A stretch of DNA of 64,000 bases from Pythium myriotylum (GCA_023091665.1 JALJCQ010000015.1:2728001-2792000); one strand, 5' to 3'; shown: positions 1-10,616, counted from the first letter of the stretch. Numbers and translations are program-made. The notes: generated by a model not told the origin, from the letters alone.

Positions 1-1533
1 GACACAGGCTTTGCAGATCACGTGGCCACACTTGAGTAGCATCGGAGGATTTGATGGTGTGCTCTCCTCTTTTGACACCGGGCACGAAAAGACTGTATGG
101 AATCGGTGTTCGTTGGTAACGGGGATTTCGACAGGAAGTTCGTCAAGTGTATCCCAATTAGCAAGCTTGCTGTCCATGACGTTAACGAGTTTTCTCATAG
201 CTGGGAGGGCGGTTACACCAGCAGATAGACTGTAGGACATAATGCTAGAGTGAGATTACACACTACCGGCACATTGAATCAGCATCTTACCATGTGTCCA
301 AATATGCACGATGTGGCACGCGATTCAGTCGGCAGCATGCTCGAACAACTCCCTCTCGAATGTGGTCCCAACGGTTAGGGTCAAAAAGGTCCTTGTAGGG
401 AGACTGGCTGAAATTTTGTTTGTAGATTACACATGTCATCAGTCGACCAATATCTGGGAGAGATGCAGGTTAATCATCGATATCGAGAAAAATACACAAA
501 CCCCAGACCATTCTTGTGCGTCGCGTGGAATGGTGACAGTTCCTCTCCAGCCATTTTGACTGCGTCCATGACATCAGAGCAGCTCTCAAGGAGGTCGAGG
601 TACTTCAGTCGAACAAGTTCAAACTCGATATCAATATGGAGTCTTTGCAGCTCTTCTCGGTGTGCACGGGACCATCTGGCGATGCAAGACATCAGCTCCT
701 AAATCGTCAGTTGCATTAACACCCCGAGAACTACTCACTCTAACGCAGGCGTCATATTCTTCTGTTTCAAAGCATCTGTCATAGCGAAGAGCTCCACAAA
801 ACAGGCCCGATAGTTGTTTGGTAGCTGGATACCAGCCTCCTGCACGACCACAAGTACATCAGAAATCTCAACGTGGACTTTGCAGCACTTCAATACTTAC
901 AGCGCACAACGCATCGGCGGCTGCAATCTGTCCGTCATGGTAGAGATACTCAGCGATCAATTGGCAAACGATCTGGTGATCAGGTTCCTTAGAGCGACAG
1001 ATCTTGGTGATGTCGCTACTCGACAACTGATTCTATCGTCAACAAATCGAACGCAGTTTCCAAGAAATCAACCCTCTGATCACACTCACCTTATCGATCT
1101 GCTTTCCGTACTTTGCCAATGCAACATGCAGTGCTTTGAGCTCGTCCGCAGCGGCTTTATCCAGGTTCAGCATCTTGACGCGGTCGACAAACTCTTGCAC
1201 AATATGCTCCATCTCTTCGTCGCCTTTCTCCACATTTCCTGCCGGATCCGCATTCACTGTATCTGACTTGTTCTCGCTCTCACTCGTGCCTTCGTGGACG
1301 CTGGCGGCCTCGGCGCGCTCCTCTGCAGCCTGAGACCGTTGGCGTTTGCGTTTGTATTCTTCCTGCTTCTCCACGAGCTGCGCTTTCGCTGTCTCGACTT
1401 CCGTGAGCAGCAGATCCAACTGGTGGTGGATCTGGTCCGCACACGCGCGTTGGCGCTTGAGCACGCGGCGGCCTTCGTCCTCCAGTGCCTGCATCTTCCA
1501 CCCAGTTGTGGGGACCTCGAGTCCTTCTTCCAT
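1..1533 (-). CDS. RMD5: RMD5/GID2-like subunit of the GID/CTLH E3 ubiquitin ligase (3' end outside window)
   Basis: Six exons on the minus strand: 1533-1090, 1026-901, 839-739, 675-502, 407-291 and 229 to the window edge, each with GT-AG introns of 61-94 nt and consistent phases. The product starts with a coiled-coil, acidic N-terminal region (MEEGLEVPTTG), then a LisH/CTLH region with KYGKQIDK, SSSDITKICRSKEPDHQ and EWSRAHREELQRL. It ends with the RMD5-type degenerate RING (LPVEIPVTNEHRFHTVFSC, then SNPPMLLKCGHVICKAC). Known role of the family: Rmd5/RMND5 is the RING-like catalytic subunit of the GID (yeast) or CTLH (animal) ligase, which degrades gluconeogenic enzymes and other N-degron substrates. 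The ATG at 1533 is the first in frame; the frame upstream holds only a GTG. The last acceptor could also lie at 244 (15 nt longer, same frame), but 229 fits the family spacing better. The final RING cysteines are off the edge. Confidence 0.85.
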
Positions 1534-1739
1534 TTCCGGAGCCACTTCAAGATGGGACCGTAAGATGTGACTCCCGCCACCGTTGGGAGAAAGGAACTGA
1601 ACCACTAATGTCACCAACTGGGAAGGGCAACTTTGGCCCAACACTCACTTCAATGGCATGGCATGAGGAACGGATGGAGTGACATCCACGAGCTCAAAAA
1701 TGGATATTCATTCGTTCACTTGGCTTAGTTACACGGGCA

Positions 1740-2720
1740 CTACTTCTTGGCGAGGAGCGAGAGAATGAGCTGCATGTAGTCGTCGTGGCGTCGTCGCGAC
1801 TCTTCCCGCTCCTGCTCCCAGCGACGCAGGTCCTCCTGGCGACGTGCTCGCTCTTCTTCCCACCGCCGGCGATACTCCTCTCGGATGGCTCGCTCTTCTT
1901 CACGGTTGCGGCGTTCTTCTTCGCGACGCTCGAGCTCTTCGGCTCGGCGCCGGCGGTCGTCTTCCACGTTCTGCAGCAGTTGCAGCTTGATCAGCTCGAG
2001 CAGCTCGGTCGCCGATGTCGTTGCACCATTGGAAGGGCCTCCGCGACGATCTGCGGCCTCTGCGACGCGGTCGTAGATTGCCTGAGCACGCGAAGGCGTA
2101 CTGGACGGCGGTGCTGGAGCCACGGTCGCCATCGGGGCAGCGACCGTAACCGCCTGCGTCGGCGGTGGGTTCGCGTTCATCGGGTAGTATCGTGGGTTGA
2201 TTGCGACTGCAGGCTGCGGTGCGCCCGCCGCGACGGGAACCGAGACCGTCTCTCCCGTACTCTCTCGTCGTCGCTGCGCGCCGTTCACGGACTCGTCGTC
2301 CATGTCGCCTTCCATCGAGTCCGGCTCCGATTCTTCGTCTTCGTCGGGCACATCGCCGCGGTTCTTCATGCGGCGCTTGACGTTGACCGCGCGCCGCACG
2401 TCGGGCGCAATAACCGCCTCGTCGCCGCCCGTGAAGAGCCGACAGAGCGCCGTGAACTTGCGGCGCAGCGAGTTGGGCGTGCGCTTCAAGCTCGGGAACT
2501 GCGTGTTGTGGAGCCGCGAGACGGCGCGCCACTCCTTGTGGGTCACGGGCAGATGCTCTTCGAGCAGCGAGAGGAAGAACGAGACCTCGGGCGCCGAGTA
2601 GCCGGCTCCGCGGCCGCCGCCGCCGACGGGGCGAGCGCGCTTGACGGCCGCGACGGCCGCCGCGGGCTCGCCGTTCTCCTCGTCGTCACGGCGGTGGACA
2701 GGAGTTGCCGCGCTTTCCAT
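1740..2720 (-). CDS. DUF6818-like (Myb/SANT-related) nuclear protein with C-terminal coiled coil
   Basis: A single-exon gene for 326 aa. Residues about 35-105 (YSAPEVSFFLSLLEEHLPV ... TPNSLRRKFTALCR) match the helix pattern of the oomycete DUF6818 family, a Myb/SANT-like fold assumed to bind DNA. A basic patch (NVKRRMKNR) and an acidic stretch (DEDEESEPDS) follow, then a Pro/Ala-rich linker, and finally about 80 residues of Arg/Glu-rich charged helix (EELERREEERRNREEE) that should form a coiled coil or single alpha-helix. The ATG at 2720 is chosen because the longer frame upstream has only a TTG. High GC content makes the opposite strand open as well; that antisense frame is not a gene. Target and function are unknown; a role as a DNA-binding regulator or domesticated transposon protein is inference. 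Confidence 0.7.
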   Translation of the reverse strand: MESAATPVHRRDDEENGEPAAAVAAVKRARPVGGGGRGAGYSAPEVSFFLSLLEEHLPVTHKEWRAVSRLHNTQFPSLKRTPNSLRRKFTALCRLFTGGDEAVIAPDVRRAVNVKRRMKNRGDVPDEDEESEPDSMEGDMDDESVNGAQRRRESTGETVSVPVAAGAPQPAVAINPRYYPMNANPPPTQAVTVAAPMATVAPAPPSSTPSRAQAIYDRVAEAADRRGGPSNGATTSATELLELIKLQLLQNVEDDRRRRAEELERREEERRNREEERAIREEYRRRWEEERARRQEDLRRWEQEREESRRRHDDYMQLILSLLAKK

Positions 2721-3419
2721 GGAGGGGCTTTTGTGTTCTCGACGAGCGCACAAAATGGGAATCTGTGGACCTGGTCACAAAAAAAGCGACGCCCAAAAGA
2801 ACACCACGACGTACTTGGTTAGGAGATGGAGATGGTCTATTTCAGTGCATCGACGGGCTCAACAACATAATCATGCAGAGGAGCAAAAATGCAGACACCA
2901 CCGTCAGCTCGAAAACGCGAAATGTACGAGCATCCAGTTAGGCTTCTCATGCTCGGGTGCATGGGCTGAAGTGATTGGCCATTGGCGGCCAGTTTTGTCA
3001 ACAGGAGAGTGTAAATTTTTCTGCTCGGGAGTGCCGAGTTATCTTCTTGCGAAAGTCACTACGAGCAACTTCCACTCAAATGCTCCTCTTAAAGGCGAGA
3101 GAGTCCGGAGATATCGTCTCGCCCAGCGAAAATGTGTATTGGACAGAACCAGTTATTGTACGCGCTTAACCCCCTGACTCTAACGCCTGTACAGAGGCGG
3201 ATTATTACTTGAAGCACTCCTTTATCATCTATCTCTCTTGAACAATAGCCCCGAGGTGCACCGTCACGAACTCGTTCAGTCGTATTCGAATCGATCACAC
3301 ACGGGTGGAAAAAGCTATTGAACTGCCTACTCAGCACTGTTTAGCTATCGTGTCGACACGACGATGCCTTGAGCTTGTCTTCTAGTGCATACTTAGTAAG
3401 ATATGACTGTGCAGCACGT
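2721..3419. other. Intergenic, no gene seen
   Basis: About 700 bp between the start of the DUF6818-like gene and the end of the next minus-strand gene. It would carry the promoter of the former and the terminator of the latter. I see no further coding signal or repeat. Confidence 0.5.
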
Positions 3420-5939
3420 TTATAAACGCTGCTGTTGATGGTGGACCATCAAACGATCGAAGGCAGCACCAAATCTGCTGGTTGTGATGCCGCTGATGCG
3501 TCGCTCGGGTATCGCCGCCAGTGTGATAATCGACTGCACCATTGGTGCGTCAAGCTTGTACATGGCTGCTATTTTAGTAGCTGCGTTTCGTGAATCTCGC
3601 TTTGCTTGCTTGCTTTCTCGGTGTTCATCACCGCAGGGTGTAACAGCACTTAGAAAAGCGAGCTTTTGGTGACGGGAAAAAGGAGCCCTCTCGACGCATA
3701 CGGGTTCGTTGTGGTGGGAAAGAAGGCGCTCCTTGTACATGTCGAAAATTGCCTGGGAGCACTTGTCCATCTCGCACCGCACAAGCCGGTGGTTCTTCTC
3801 CAGCATGTCTGCGTATAACCCGACGAGTCGATTCGTCTTAGAATCTCGCTCAGGTGCATCGACATGCAAACCGACATACAGTTGGCGCAGCGATTGGGTC
3901 AACGGCCTCGACGAATCGCTCAGCGTTGCAAAGAGTTTGGCGTAACTGTCGGGGTCTTCGGCACTAATGGCGTCCAGGCACAACTTCTCTAAACGCCAAC
4001 CATCAGTGGATGGCTCACAAAGCCAGTCAAAGTTATCAACGCGATACGATGCCAAATCTAATCGCTTGACGTTTCGACACGATGACCGCAAGGCGTTGAG
4101 CAACGTTGACCCCATCGATTCGGATTGGATCTCTAGCGATAGTCGCTCGAGAGGCTCGCCAACGAGTTCAAGCAGCTCGATTACAGCTGGCACAGCAACG
4201 TCGGTGATGTTTTCTAGCTTCAAAGTTCGAATGCCATGGCGCTCGCGACGGGCCATCGGCTTGAGATCAATCAACTCGCTGCGCTCCGTCCAACACACAC
4301 CTGTACCCGGTAGCAGAATTTCGATATAATCTTCGTCAGCATTATCTCGAACGACTTGGTACGTGACACCTGGCTCGCGGACTCGTAGTGCCGGAGTGTC
4401 CGTTTCATCGGGTGGGATCACGCGGTGGTGGCCAAGACGAAGAAGCGCGGATGGATTCAGTGACGCCGACATCGCTGGTCCAAGCGGCGCGCGGTTGACA
4501 CTCGCTCCAGGGACTTTCTGGAACAAAAATGCTAACGGGTTCGTATGTGATAACACTTCGCGGATCGCTTGTACGTGGGGTTTCTCTAGTACTTCCACGT
4601 CGAGAGCGACGGTGTGGATGCGGTGGTCGGCGTCGCTGCTGAACAATGCATACGCGAGCCACGGCCACCACACATTTCCATCGGCTGCAATTGCGTTCTC
4701 TTCGGGGAATGCCTCTCGAGCAAATTCCAGTGTGCGCAGGCTGCCACTGTGGGCTATCGCCGTACAAAACGCACGGACGCCAGGAGCATCAAAGCCGCCA
4801 AGACGGATCTTAAGGTTTTCGATACCCAAGTCGTCGCGGCGGCCACGCCACGGAGCAAGCTGGTTGAGCAAGAACCCACCGATGACGCTGTGGTGTAGGC
4901 GCTCATGCCACAGCATCGAGAGTGTCACATCCGACATGCGCATGCCGAGTTTGCCGGTCTCGTTAATCATGTAAAGCAATATATTGCTAACCGGGTGTCT
5001 CATGAGCCGGAACCGAAATGACTCGATTGAGAATGGCCCACGCGTGGGCACATCAGCGTTTTCTGATGTCGAGGGGCGTTCATTTCCAGAGTTAGTTACC
5101 CAAGTGCCATCTCGAGGAGCTTGCGTGACGTTTCCATTTTCTTCTTCTCCTTCGCTACTGTCTTCGTTTCTTTCATCTTCGCTTTCTTCGTCGTCCTCTG
5201 CGTCATCTCCTTCGTCGGCCTCATTGCCTTCCCCATTCTCATCCTCATCGTCCTCTAGCCCTGCATCTGCCCCAGCCTCCACTTTGACCAGCAGTGACGG
5301 ATCGTGGTACGCGTACGCAATCTGCTTGAGCTGCGTGAATACGTACCCGGTCTCGCCCTCGTCCTCAAAATCCATGGCGACGTCAAACTCGAGCGAGAGC
5401 TGCACACGACCGTACGTCTTGCGGTCCAAGTCACGACCATGCTTCTCACGGAAAGCCTCCAGCAGCTTTTCCTTGGCCTGCGAGTATTTCGGCGACACGA
5501 CTTCGCTTTCGATGATCAAGCGGATGAGACTTTGCGCCGTGTCGTCTGTTCGGTCGATGATCTCCTCGCCATCCACACGCACGAGAAAGCGCGGCCGGAT
5601 CTCTGTACCTTCCGGAAACAGCTGCGCGCCATACATCTCCAGCGTCGTCTGCAGGGCCACGCGCTCGAACAGCAAAGTCCACGCGGCCGCGTGGTCCACG
5701 CGAGAGAGCAGCTCGATGATCTCCATGGCCTCGATCAGCAGAGACCAGACGGCCGGGTTGTTGCGTCGCTCGCGAGGCGCGAGCACCTCGATCCAGACGT
5801 CCCGCATATCGGAGACCGTGGCCAGCGGCGGCAGCTTGAAGAGCAGGAGGGCATCGCGAAGCGCCGCGAGCCATGGCTTGAGCAGTCTGCGCCACTCCGC
5901 GAGCGCCGGCGCCGGGGAGGGAGCAGACGCGGCGTCCAT
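3420..5939 (-). CDS. Large oomycete LRR-like protein with acidic central region (paralog A)
   Basis: A single-exon ORF of 839 aa from the ATG at 5939; an in-frame GTG lies 42 nt upstream. The N-terminal third is helical (LAEWRRLLKPWLAALRDAL ... LIEAMEIIELLSRVDHAAAW). A strongly acidic low-complexity segment at residues about 220-267 (DDEDENGEGNEADEGDDAED) separates it from a C-terminal region with irregular leucine-rich repeats (GIRTLKLENITDVAVPAV, EPLERLSLEIQ, NVKRLDLASYRVDN, WRLEKLCLDAI). The end (RHQKLAFLSAV ... IPERRISG) matches the end of the neighbouring gene at 6551-8686, so the two are tandem paralogs. No signal peptide or membrane segment is seen. It may be an intracellular scaffold; no biochemical function can be assigned from the sequence. 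Confidence 0.75.
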   Translation of the reverse strand: MDAASAPSPAPALAEWRRLLKPWLAALRDALLLFKLPPLATVSDMRDVWIEVLAPRERRNNPAVWSLLIEAMEIIELLSRVDHAAAWTLLFERVALQTTLEMYGAQLFPEGTEIRPRFLVRVDGEEIIDRTDDTAQSLIRLIIESEVVSPKYSQAKEKLLEAFREKHGRDLDRKTYGRVQLSLEFDVAMDFEDEGETGYVFTQLKQIAYAYHDPSLLVKVEAGADAGLEDDEDENGEGNEADEGDDAEDDEESEDERNEDSSEGEEENGNVTQAPRDGTWVTNSGNERPSTSENADVPTRGPFSIESFRFRLMRHPVSNILLYMINETGKLGMRMSDVTLSMLWHERLHHSVIGGFLLNQLAPWRGRRDDLGIENLKIRLGGFDAPGVRAFCTAIAHSGSLRTLEFAREAFPEENAIAADGNVWWPWLAYALFSSDADHRIHTVALDVEVLEKPHVQAIREVLSHTNPLAFLFQKVPGASVNRAPLGPAMSASLNPSALLRLGHHRVIPPDETDTPALRVREPGVTYQVVRDNADEDYIEILLPGTGVCWTERSELIDLKPMARRERHGIRTLKLENITDVAVPAVIELLELVGEPLERLSLEIQSESMGSTLLNALRSSCRNVKRLDLASYRVDNFDWLCEPSTDGWRLEKLCLDAISAEDPDSYAKLFATLSDSSRPLTQSLRQLYVGLHVDAPERDSKTNRLVGLYADMLEKNHRLVRCEMDKCSQAIFDMYKERLLSHHNEPVCVERAPFSRHQKLAFLSAVTPCGDEHRESKQAKRDSRNAATKIAAMYKLDAPMVQSIITLAAIPERRISGITTSRFGAAFDRLMVHHQQQRL

Positions 5940-6550
5940 TTGTTGTTCGACTGAGCCGTCACAATAGCCACCCGGTTCCACTTGATCAAGTACATCTGCC
6001 GCTGGTGAGGAAATCGATTGGTGGGGGTTTACTGATTGAAGCGTCGAGGCTGGTGATGGATGGTTTGGCCCAGCGGTTGCTTCGTGGCGTCGTCACATTA
6101 CGAGCATGGAGATCAGCCCACGTGATACTCGTTGGCGAAGAAATCTACCACTCGGTCATAAAGAGTAGATTGATGATCCACTTGACGTCTTGGTCACCAA
6201 TTTGTAATCAGTAAGCGCTTCTCTGCCCAACAAGACAACGCTGGTGTGACCAGTCATGAAAGTTGAGAGACTTCGCCAAGGCTTGAATAAGACGGAAGAC
6301 CTTCCCACGCTTATACACTTCTGACCAGAAGGTGCCTTACTTCGGATTAGCAGATCCTTCACGAATTCTATCGTCTCGAGTCTCGCTGCTGTCCTAACTT
6401 ATCGTGCTGCTTCATCTTCACAACTTCATCTCGTGACGCACGCCACAAGACTGGGACGCCGGTGAAATGCGCTAAATTACTGCTCTTATTTAATGAGTCA
6501 ATGACAACGTATGCTATAGCTGGAGAGCCTTGCTTGTTGTTTAAACCTTC
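5940..6550. other. Intergenic, no gene seen
   Basis: About 610 bp separating the two LRR-like paralogs. Only short chance reading frames are present. It should hold the promoter of the 3420-5939 gene and the 3' end of the 6551-8686 gene. Confidence 0.5.
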
Positions 6551-8686
6551 TCATGCGCCGATGACGCAGCAGTGGCGACGTTGGGGCAGCGACGCGAATG
6601 AAAAAATCCTCGTCATGACGTTGTCGTTGAAGAGTTTGTACGCGTTAGGAAAAGAGCCGGAAAGGATGGAACTCAGGAAAGCGAGTTTGGCTGGCAGAGG
6701 CAATGGAGCTTCTCGAGGTCCAGCGACTGGCTGACCGTTGAAGGATTCGAAGCGGTGCTGCATTTTGAGTGCTACACCGTCTGGATAGCCGCGCAGCACG
6801 AACCGCTGGAGATTTTGATTCTTCGAAAGCATCTTGACTGCAGCGTATGCTGAATCGATATCACCTTCATCTTGCTCACCCATGAAGAGATCTTGAAGCG
6901 AGGCGTGAAGAGCGGAATCTTGTTTGCCAAGTGAACTGTAGAAGTCCATGAGACTATCGCGATCAAGGACATGGCAACGGTCAATGACGAGAGAGTGAAG
7001 TGACTGGGTGAGACTAGACTCAAGAAGCGGCTCAAGGGTTTCAATGTCAACTTGGAGCAAAGTCAGTCGCTGTAGATTCGGGCACGCGGTCAATATCTGT
7101 TCTAGATCATCCCCGAACAGTAGTGAAGCTTCGACATCCGGTGACTCGGGCCCAGATATCGTCAGTCGCCGAAGCGGTTCACCCACAAGCCACAAAAGTG
7201 CGACAGCAGTCGTAAGGCTCGCCTCACTCGTCGAAACTGGAGTCAATGATACGGTTAGGTTTTTAACGAGATGGTTGGACATTCGAAACGGCTTCTTTGG
7301 GGGTAAGGTCGGAAGCTCATTGCTTGAGTATGACACGAGTGGCTCTGACTTGCTTGATGCAACCGAAATTAGGCGAACATCTTGTGATTGCGGAAGCGGC
7401 GGGCACTCAAGCACGGGCGAATCTTGGCCTGATGCCGCGAAGTCGAAGAAGAAGATGCGATATAACTGGATTGGAACGAACTCGATCACGGGAACTCGAT
7501 TCACAACGGGTTCGAGCTGACCTGGTGAAACAGCCACGACGTCTTCGGCGAAGTGCATTGCAAGTGCGTCACGGACAGCGAAGATATCTTCGAAGGAGCT
7601 TAATGTGATTTTGAAATGAACGGAATCCACGTACTTCGGCACGTGTTTTCCGAAGAGTTCAACCACGAGTGACGCCAGCCACGCCTCACGTTCTTCATCG
7701 CTTTCGATTTCATCGGAGAACTTGAACTGTGTCAAATTGCGGCTGTCACAAACGCCATTACATATCGCGTTGCGTTGGTCGTTGGGGATGGTCACAGGGT
7801 AGAGCGTGAGGCTCTGGAGTCCTCCGCGCAGTTTCTGTGGCACATTCATCCCTGGGGCTAACCCAATGTCGCGAAAAAGCTCAACATACCTCGTCGAGGT
7901 GCTCACGTCTTGCCACGCCGCAAAAGTAAGCGAGGAAACCCGCATCTTGATCATGGTGTCGATGATTAGATGCAGCTCCTTGCACAGCAGCACGCAGTCG
8001 CCGAAGTCGAATCCGAACGACTCAACCAGAAATGATGAGTCATCCCACGCGCGCGCATTCTCCAATGGCTGGTACTCTTGAAGAAAAGCTGCCAAGCAGC
8101 GGATGGCTTCCAGACATTCTAGCCTCTCGTCGTTGTCGCTGATCGGGTCGTCCTCGAACTGAAACTGGCACGTGAGCTCAATACATTTGAGCTGGAAGGC
8201 GCTCTCGCTCACATTTAAATCAGCCAGCATGAGCGCCTCGACATGGCGAAATAGCGGCGAGTGGTTCCACTCGGCGATGCCGAAGACAACGACATCAAAA
8301 ATCTCGGTGATTTGCTCAAAGCCTTCGGCGAGGTCAGCCTCGAGAAAGTGCAACACATACGTGGGCCGCACGTCATGGAGGAACGAGATGGGGAACGCGA
8401 CTCGCGCGGGAGACTTGTCGCAGGCCTCTAGAAGGAACGCCCAGCAGAGGCCTGGATCCAGCGTGAAGAGCATGTTGAGCAGCTCGAGCGCTTCGAGCAC
8501 AGCACACCAGAGCCCGCGGTCGTGGCCGATGCGAGCCATGGAGACGTTAACTGTGAGCGATGCGAGGTCCTCGCGCGTCGGCGCGACGTCGTACACGGGC
8601 GACAGCGAGAGCGACAGCTTGCCGGCGATCGCGCGACGCCACGGTGCGAGCTGGACCCGCCAGTTCGTGGAGGGCGGTGGAATCAT
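6551..8686 (-). CDS. Large oomycete LRR-like protein (paralog B)
   Basis: 711 aa from the ATG at 8686. The open frame continues 210 nt upstream but contains no ATG, only a TTG at 8896. The layout parallels the gene at 3420-5939: a helical N-terminal region (WRVQLAPWRRAIAGKLSLSL, LWCAVLEALELLNMLFTLD), a middle domain, and C-terminal leucine-rich segments (EPLRRLTISG, PNLQRLTLLQVDIETLEPL, SLHSLVIDRCHVLD, NQNLQRFVLRG). It closes with PAKLAFLSSIL and FSFASLPQRR, homologous to the end of paralog A. It lacks the long acidic insert of paralog A. It belongs to the same unnamed oomycete family; no signal peptide is seen and the function is unknown. Confidence 0.75.
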   Translation of the reverse strand: MIPPPSTNWRVQLAPWRRAIAGKLSLSLSPVYDVAPTREDLASLTVNVSMARIGHDRGLWCAVLEALELLNMLFTLDPGLCWAFLLEACDKSPARVAFPISFLHDVRPTYVLHFLEADLAEGFEQITEIFDVVVFGIAEWNHSPLFRHVEALMLADLNVSESAFQLKCIELTCQFQFEDDPISDNDERLECLEAIRCLAAFLQEYQPLENARAWDDSSFLVESFGFDFGDCVLLCKELHLIIDTMIKMRVSSLTFAAWQDVSTSTRYVELFRDIGLAPGMNVPQKLRGGLQSLTLYPVTIPNDQRNAICNGVCDSRNLTQFKFSDEIESDEEREAWLASLVVELFGKHVPKYVDSVHFKITLSSFEDIFAVRDALAMHFAEDVVAVSPGQLEPVVNRVPVIEFVPIQLYRIFFFDFAASGQDSPVLECPPLPQSQDVRLISVASSKSEPLVSYSSNELPTLPPKKPFRMSNHLVKNLTVSLTPVSTSEASLTTAVALLWLVGEPLRRLTISGPESPDVEASLLFGDDLEQILTACPNLQRLTLLQVDIETLEPLLESSLTQSLHSLVIDRCHVLDRDSLMDFYSSLGKQDSALHASLQDLFMGEQDEGDIDSAYAAVKMLSKNQNLQRFVLRGYPDGVALKMQHRFESFNGQPVAGPREAPLPLPAKLAFLSSILSGSFPNAYKLFNDNVMTRIFSFASLPQRRHCCVIGA

Positions 8687-9047
8687 GGCGCTTGTAGGGG
8701 GTCTAGAGCGGCTTCCTGGCGTCGAAAGAAGCCGAATGACGGCTCGTTCGATAGAGAAAGGAACAGCGTACAAGGCGAGCGCCAGGCGCGACGCTGCCGC
8801 CCCGTCCGGGACGAGCAGAGACCATCGAGAAAGGACGCCACCTCGGTCTGGTCGACTGCATCTTCTCCATTGAAGCACCGAGACACCGCGAATCAAGATC
8901 TACATTTATAGACAATACACGGGCGTTTACTACATATATGCACGGACATTGGACTCTACTCACGAGAAGATCTGTATGGGTGCCGAGTTCCCAAGACTTG
9001 CTTGGGAGAGCCTCTGGCACTCTCTCTGTCCGTCACACTCGTCTGGT
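8687..9047. other. Intergenic / possible 5' extension of the LRR-like gene
   Basis: About 360 bp. The reading frame of the 6551-8686 gene stays open to 8896 without an ATG, so a 5' exon or non-ATG start cannot be fully excluded. Otherwise I see nothing here. Confidence 0.35.
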
Positions 9048-9791
9048 TTATCCCCGAAAGCGTTGCGAGCGCATGGCAGTCGACACTTTGGCGACCAAGT
9101 CGTTCACGAAGGCGTTCCAATCAGCGTCGTTGGTGGTCGTCGTGACTGTGGCTGGAGCCGATCCAACTTGCTCGAAACGCGTTGTTGACGATCCGACGGT
9201 GTTGACGATGGTGACCGTGCCCTGTGCTGAAGGTGAAGCACCAGCCTGGCCGTTGGTTCCCGGTGTCGATTGAGGGGCTGCGGCCGGTGGTTGAGGCGCA
9301 GGAGGTTGAGCAGGAGTAGTGGCAGCCTGGGCAGCCGTAGCTGCAGGAGTTTGGGCGGTAGGAGGTTGAGCAGCTGGAGCTGCAGGAGCCGGGGCGGTAG
9401 GAGGCTGAGCAACCGGAGCTGCAGGCTGAGGCTGCGGGGCAGGTGCTGGAGGGACAGCCGCTGGACAAGTCTGCGTTGATTGAGCAGGGAAGTCCGGTGT
9501 GTACTGTACAGCGAAATCCGGCTTGCTGCCCTTTGTCCATTTGCAGCAGGGGTCTCCGAAAGCCTGGCCAACGGTGATTCTCGACCCAGGGAACGTCTGA
9601 GCGCAGAGCGAGGCGGACCACGTGCCCCGGAACATTTTACCGAATGGAGTGAATCCCGAGCCAGCATGCCCGAGTGCTTCAGGGAAGGCGCTACCGTTTG
9701 GAAGACCTTGTAGGTAGCTTCGCATGCCGTTGGCAGAGTTTGGGGCAGATGCGATGGCGGTGATGGCGATGAAAGAACCAGTCAGCTTCAT
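9048..9791 (-). CDS. Secreted temptin-like Cys-rich protein with Pro/Ala-rich stalk
   Basis: 247 aa from the ATG at 9791. The first ~20 residues (MKLTGSFIAITAIASAP) look like a short signal peptide. Residues about 22-105 follow the temptin pattern seen in many secreted oomycete proteins: LPNG, a LGH motif, a FG..F box, W..SLC and the GDPCCKW motif. A low-complexity region of Pro, Ala, Gln and Thr (repeats of AAQPPTA and APAAPA) makes up roughly residues 115-195. A Ser/Thr-rich tail (VTTTTNDADWNAFVNDLV) ends the protein, with no GPI signal or second membrane segment. Temptin is known as a secreted cysteine-rich protein in molluscs; in oomycetes the role is unknown and a wall or extracellular matrix role is inference. 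A longer frame reaches 9917 through a non-ATG start and would bury the signal peptide. Confidence 0.65.
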   Translation of the reverse strand: MKLTGSFIAITAIASAPNSANGMRSYLQGLPNGSAFPEALGHAGSGFTPFGKMFRGTWSASLCAQTFPGSRITVGQAFGDPCCKWTKGSKPDFAVQYTPDFPAQSTQTCPAAVPPAPAPQPQPAAPVAQPPTAPAPAAPAAQPPTAQTPAATAAQAATTPAQPPAPQPPAAAPQSTPGTNGQAGASPSAQGTVTIVNTVGSSTTRFEQVGSAPATVTTTTNDADWNAFVNDLVAKVSTAMRSQRFRG

Positions 9792-10616
9792 TATAGCTGA
9801 GTATCCGTCGAGTAAATGAGGTCGTGGAAGGGAGGAGCCAATTTGGGAATGAACCTGCTCAAGGCTAGACTTGATCTTCTTCACCGCATCAAGCGAGCCG
9901 AGACCCTGGGAGATCAAGGGTTCGTTGGCAGACAGTGATCAACCTTGCATGTGGAAACAACGCTTCTCCGAAAGATAAGGATTACCTTTCTTTCCTTTTC
10001 GTCACAGAAGAAACACGACGCGTTCGTTGTGGTTTTTTTTTGCAGCTGTCAAAGCCCCAGTACGCCAGTGGGACGGCGAGGACTGGGGTGACATTTCTCT
10101 TCCTCTTCGCATTCTTGTTGGGCCAAGAGACCACGAGCAGCTGTGTTCAACATCATAGAGTGCCGTTCAATATAAAACAGATGCAAGGCACATTGTGGGC
10201 AGAACTGGAGCTTTTAGGTAAAAATGGGATTATTTGTAAAAATTAGGAAAGCGTGCTGAAGAGTCCGAGATCTCTCCACCGCCTATACACATTCAGTTCC
10301 TTTTGCCGCAATGAAGAATTGAATATTGCTTGCTAGCGACAGACGAGCAAAGTGGGTGGCGACAGTGTCGATAGCAAGCTAGACCACGTGGAAGAATACG
10401 AACACTGACGAAACAACACTTTAACTGTGACCAGTCGAACGGCGAGTACTCTAATCGTCCCCCAGTAGCCGTGAAGGTTAGCGAAGGGTCAAGAATACCA
10501 TCGCTGCAGTCTGAGGCCACAACTTGCAAACTCAAAATCCCTCCGAGTTGGCCGAAGGACCGGCAGAGTCCGTTGATTTGAACCAGAAGTTTGGGAAAAG
10601 AAATATTCAGGTCAGT
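9792..10616. other. Intergenic, no gene seen
   Basis: About 825 bp between the temptin-like gene and the end of the membrane-protein gene. It contains a T run near 10028 and AT-rich tracts, but no coding region or repeat that I can support. Confidence 0.5.

Noticed and set aside
1785..2822. 345-aa open frame on the plus strand, opposite the DUF6818-like gene
   Set aside because: Antisense shadow caused by high GC and Arg/Glu-rich codons; no domain, starts and ends without relation to any signal.
4984..5967. 327-aa plus-strand frame opposite the LRR-like gene
   Set aside because: Ser-rich shadow of the acidic coding region on the other strand; the minus frame is longer and shows homology to its neighbour.
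8172..8873. 233-aa plus-strand frame opposite the 5' part of paralog B
   Set aside because: No domain; composition is a complement of the minus-strand protein.
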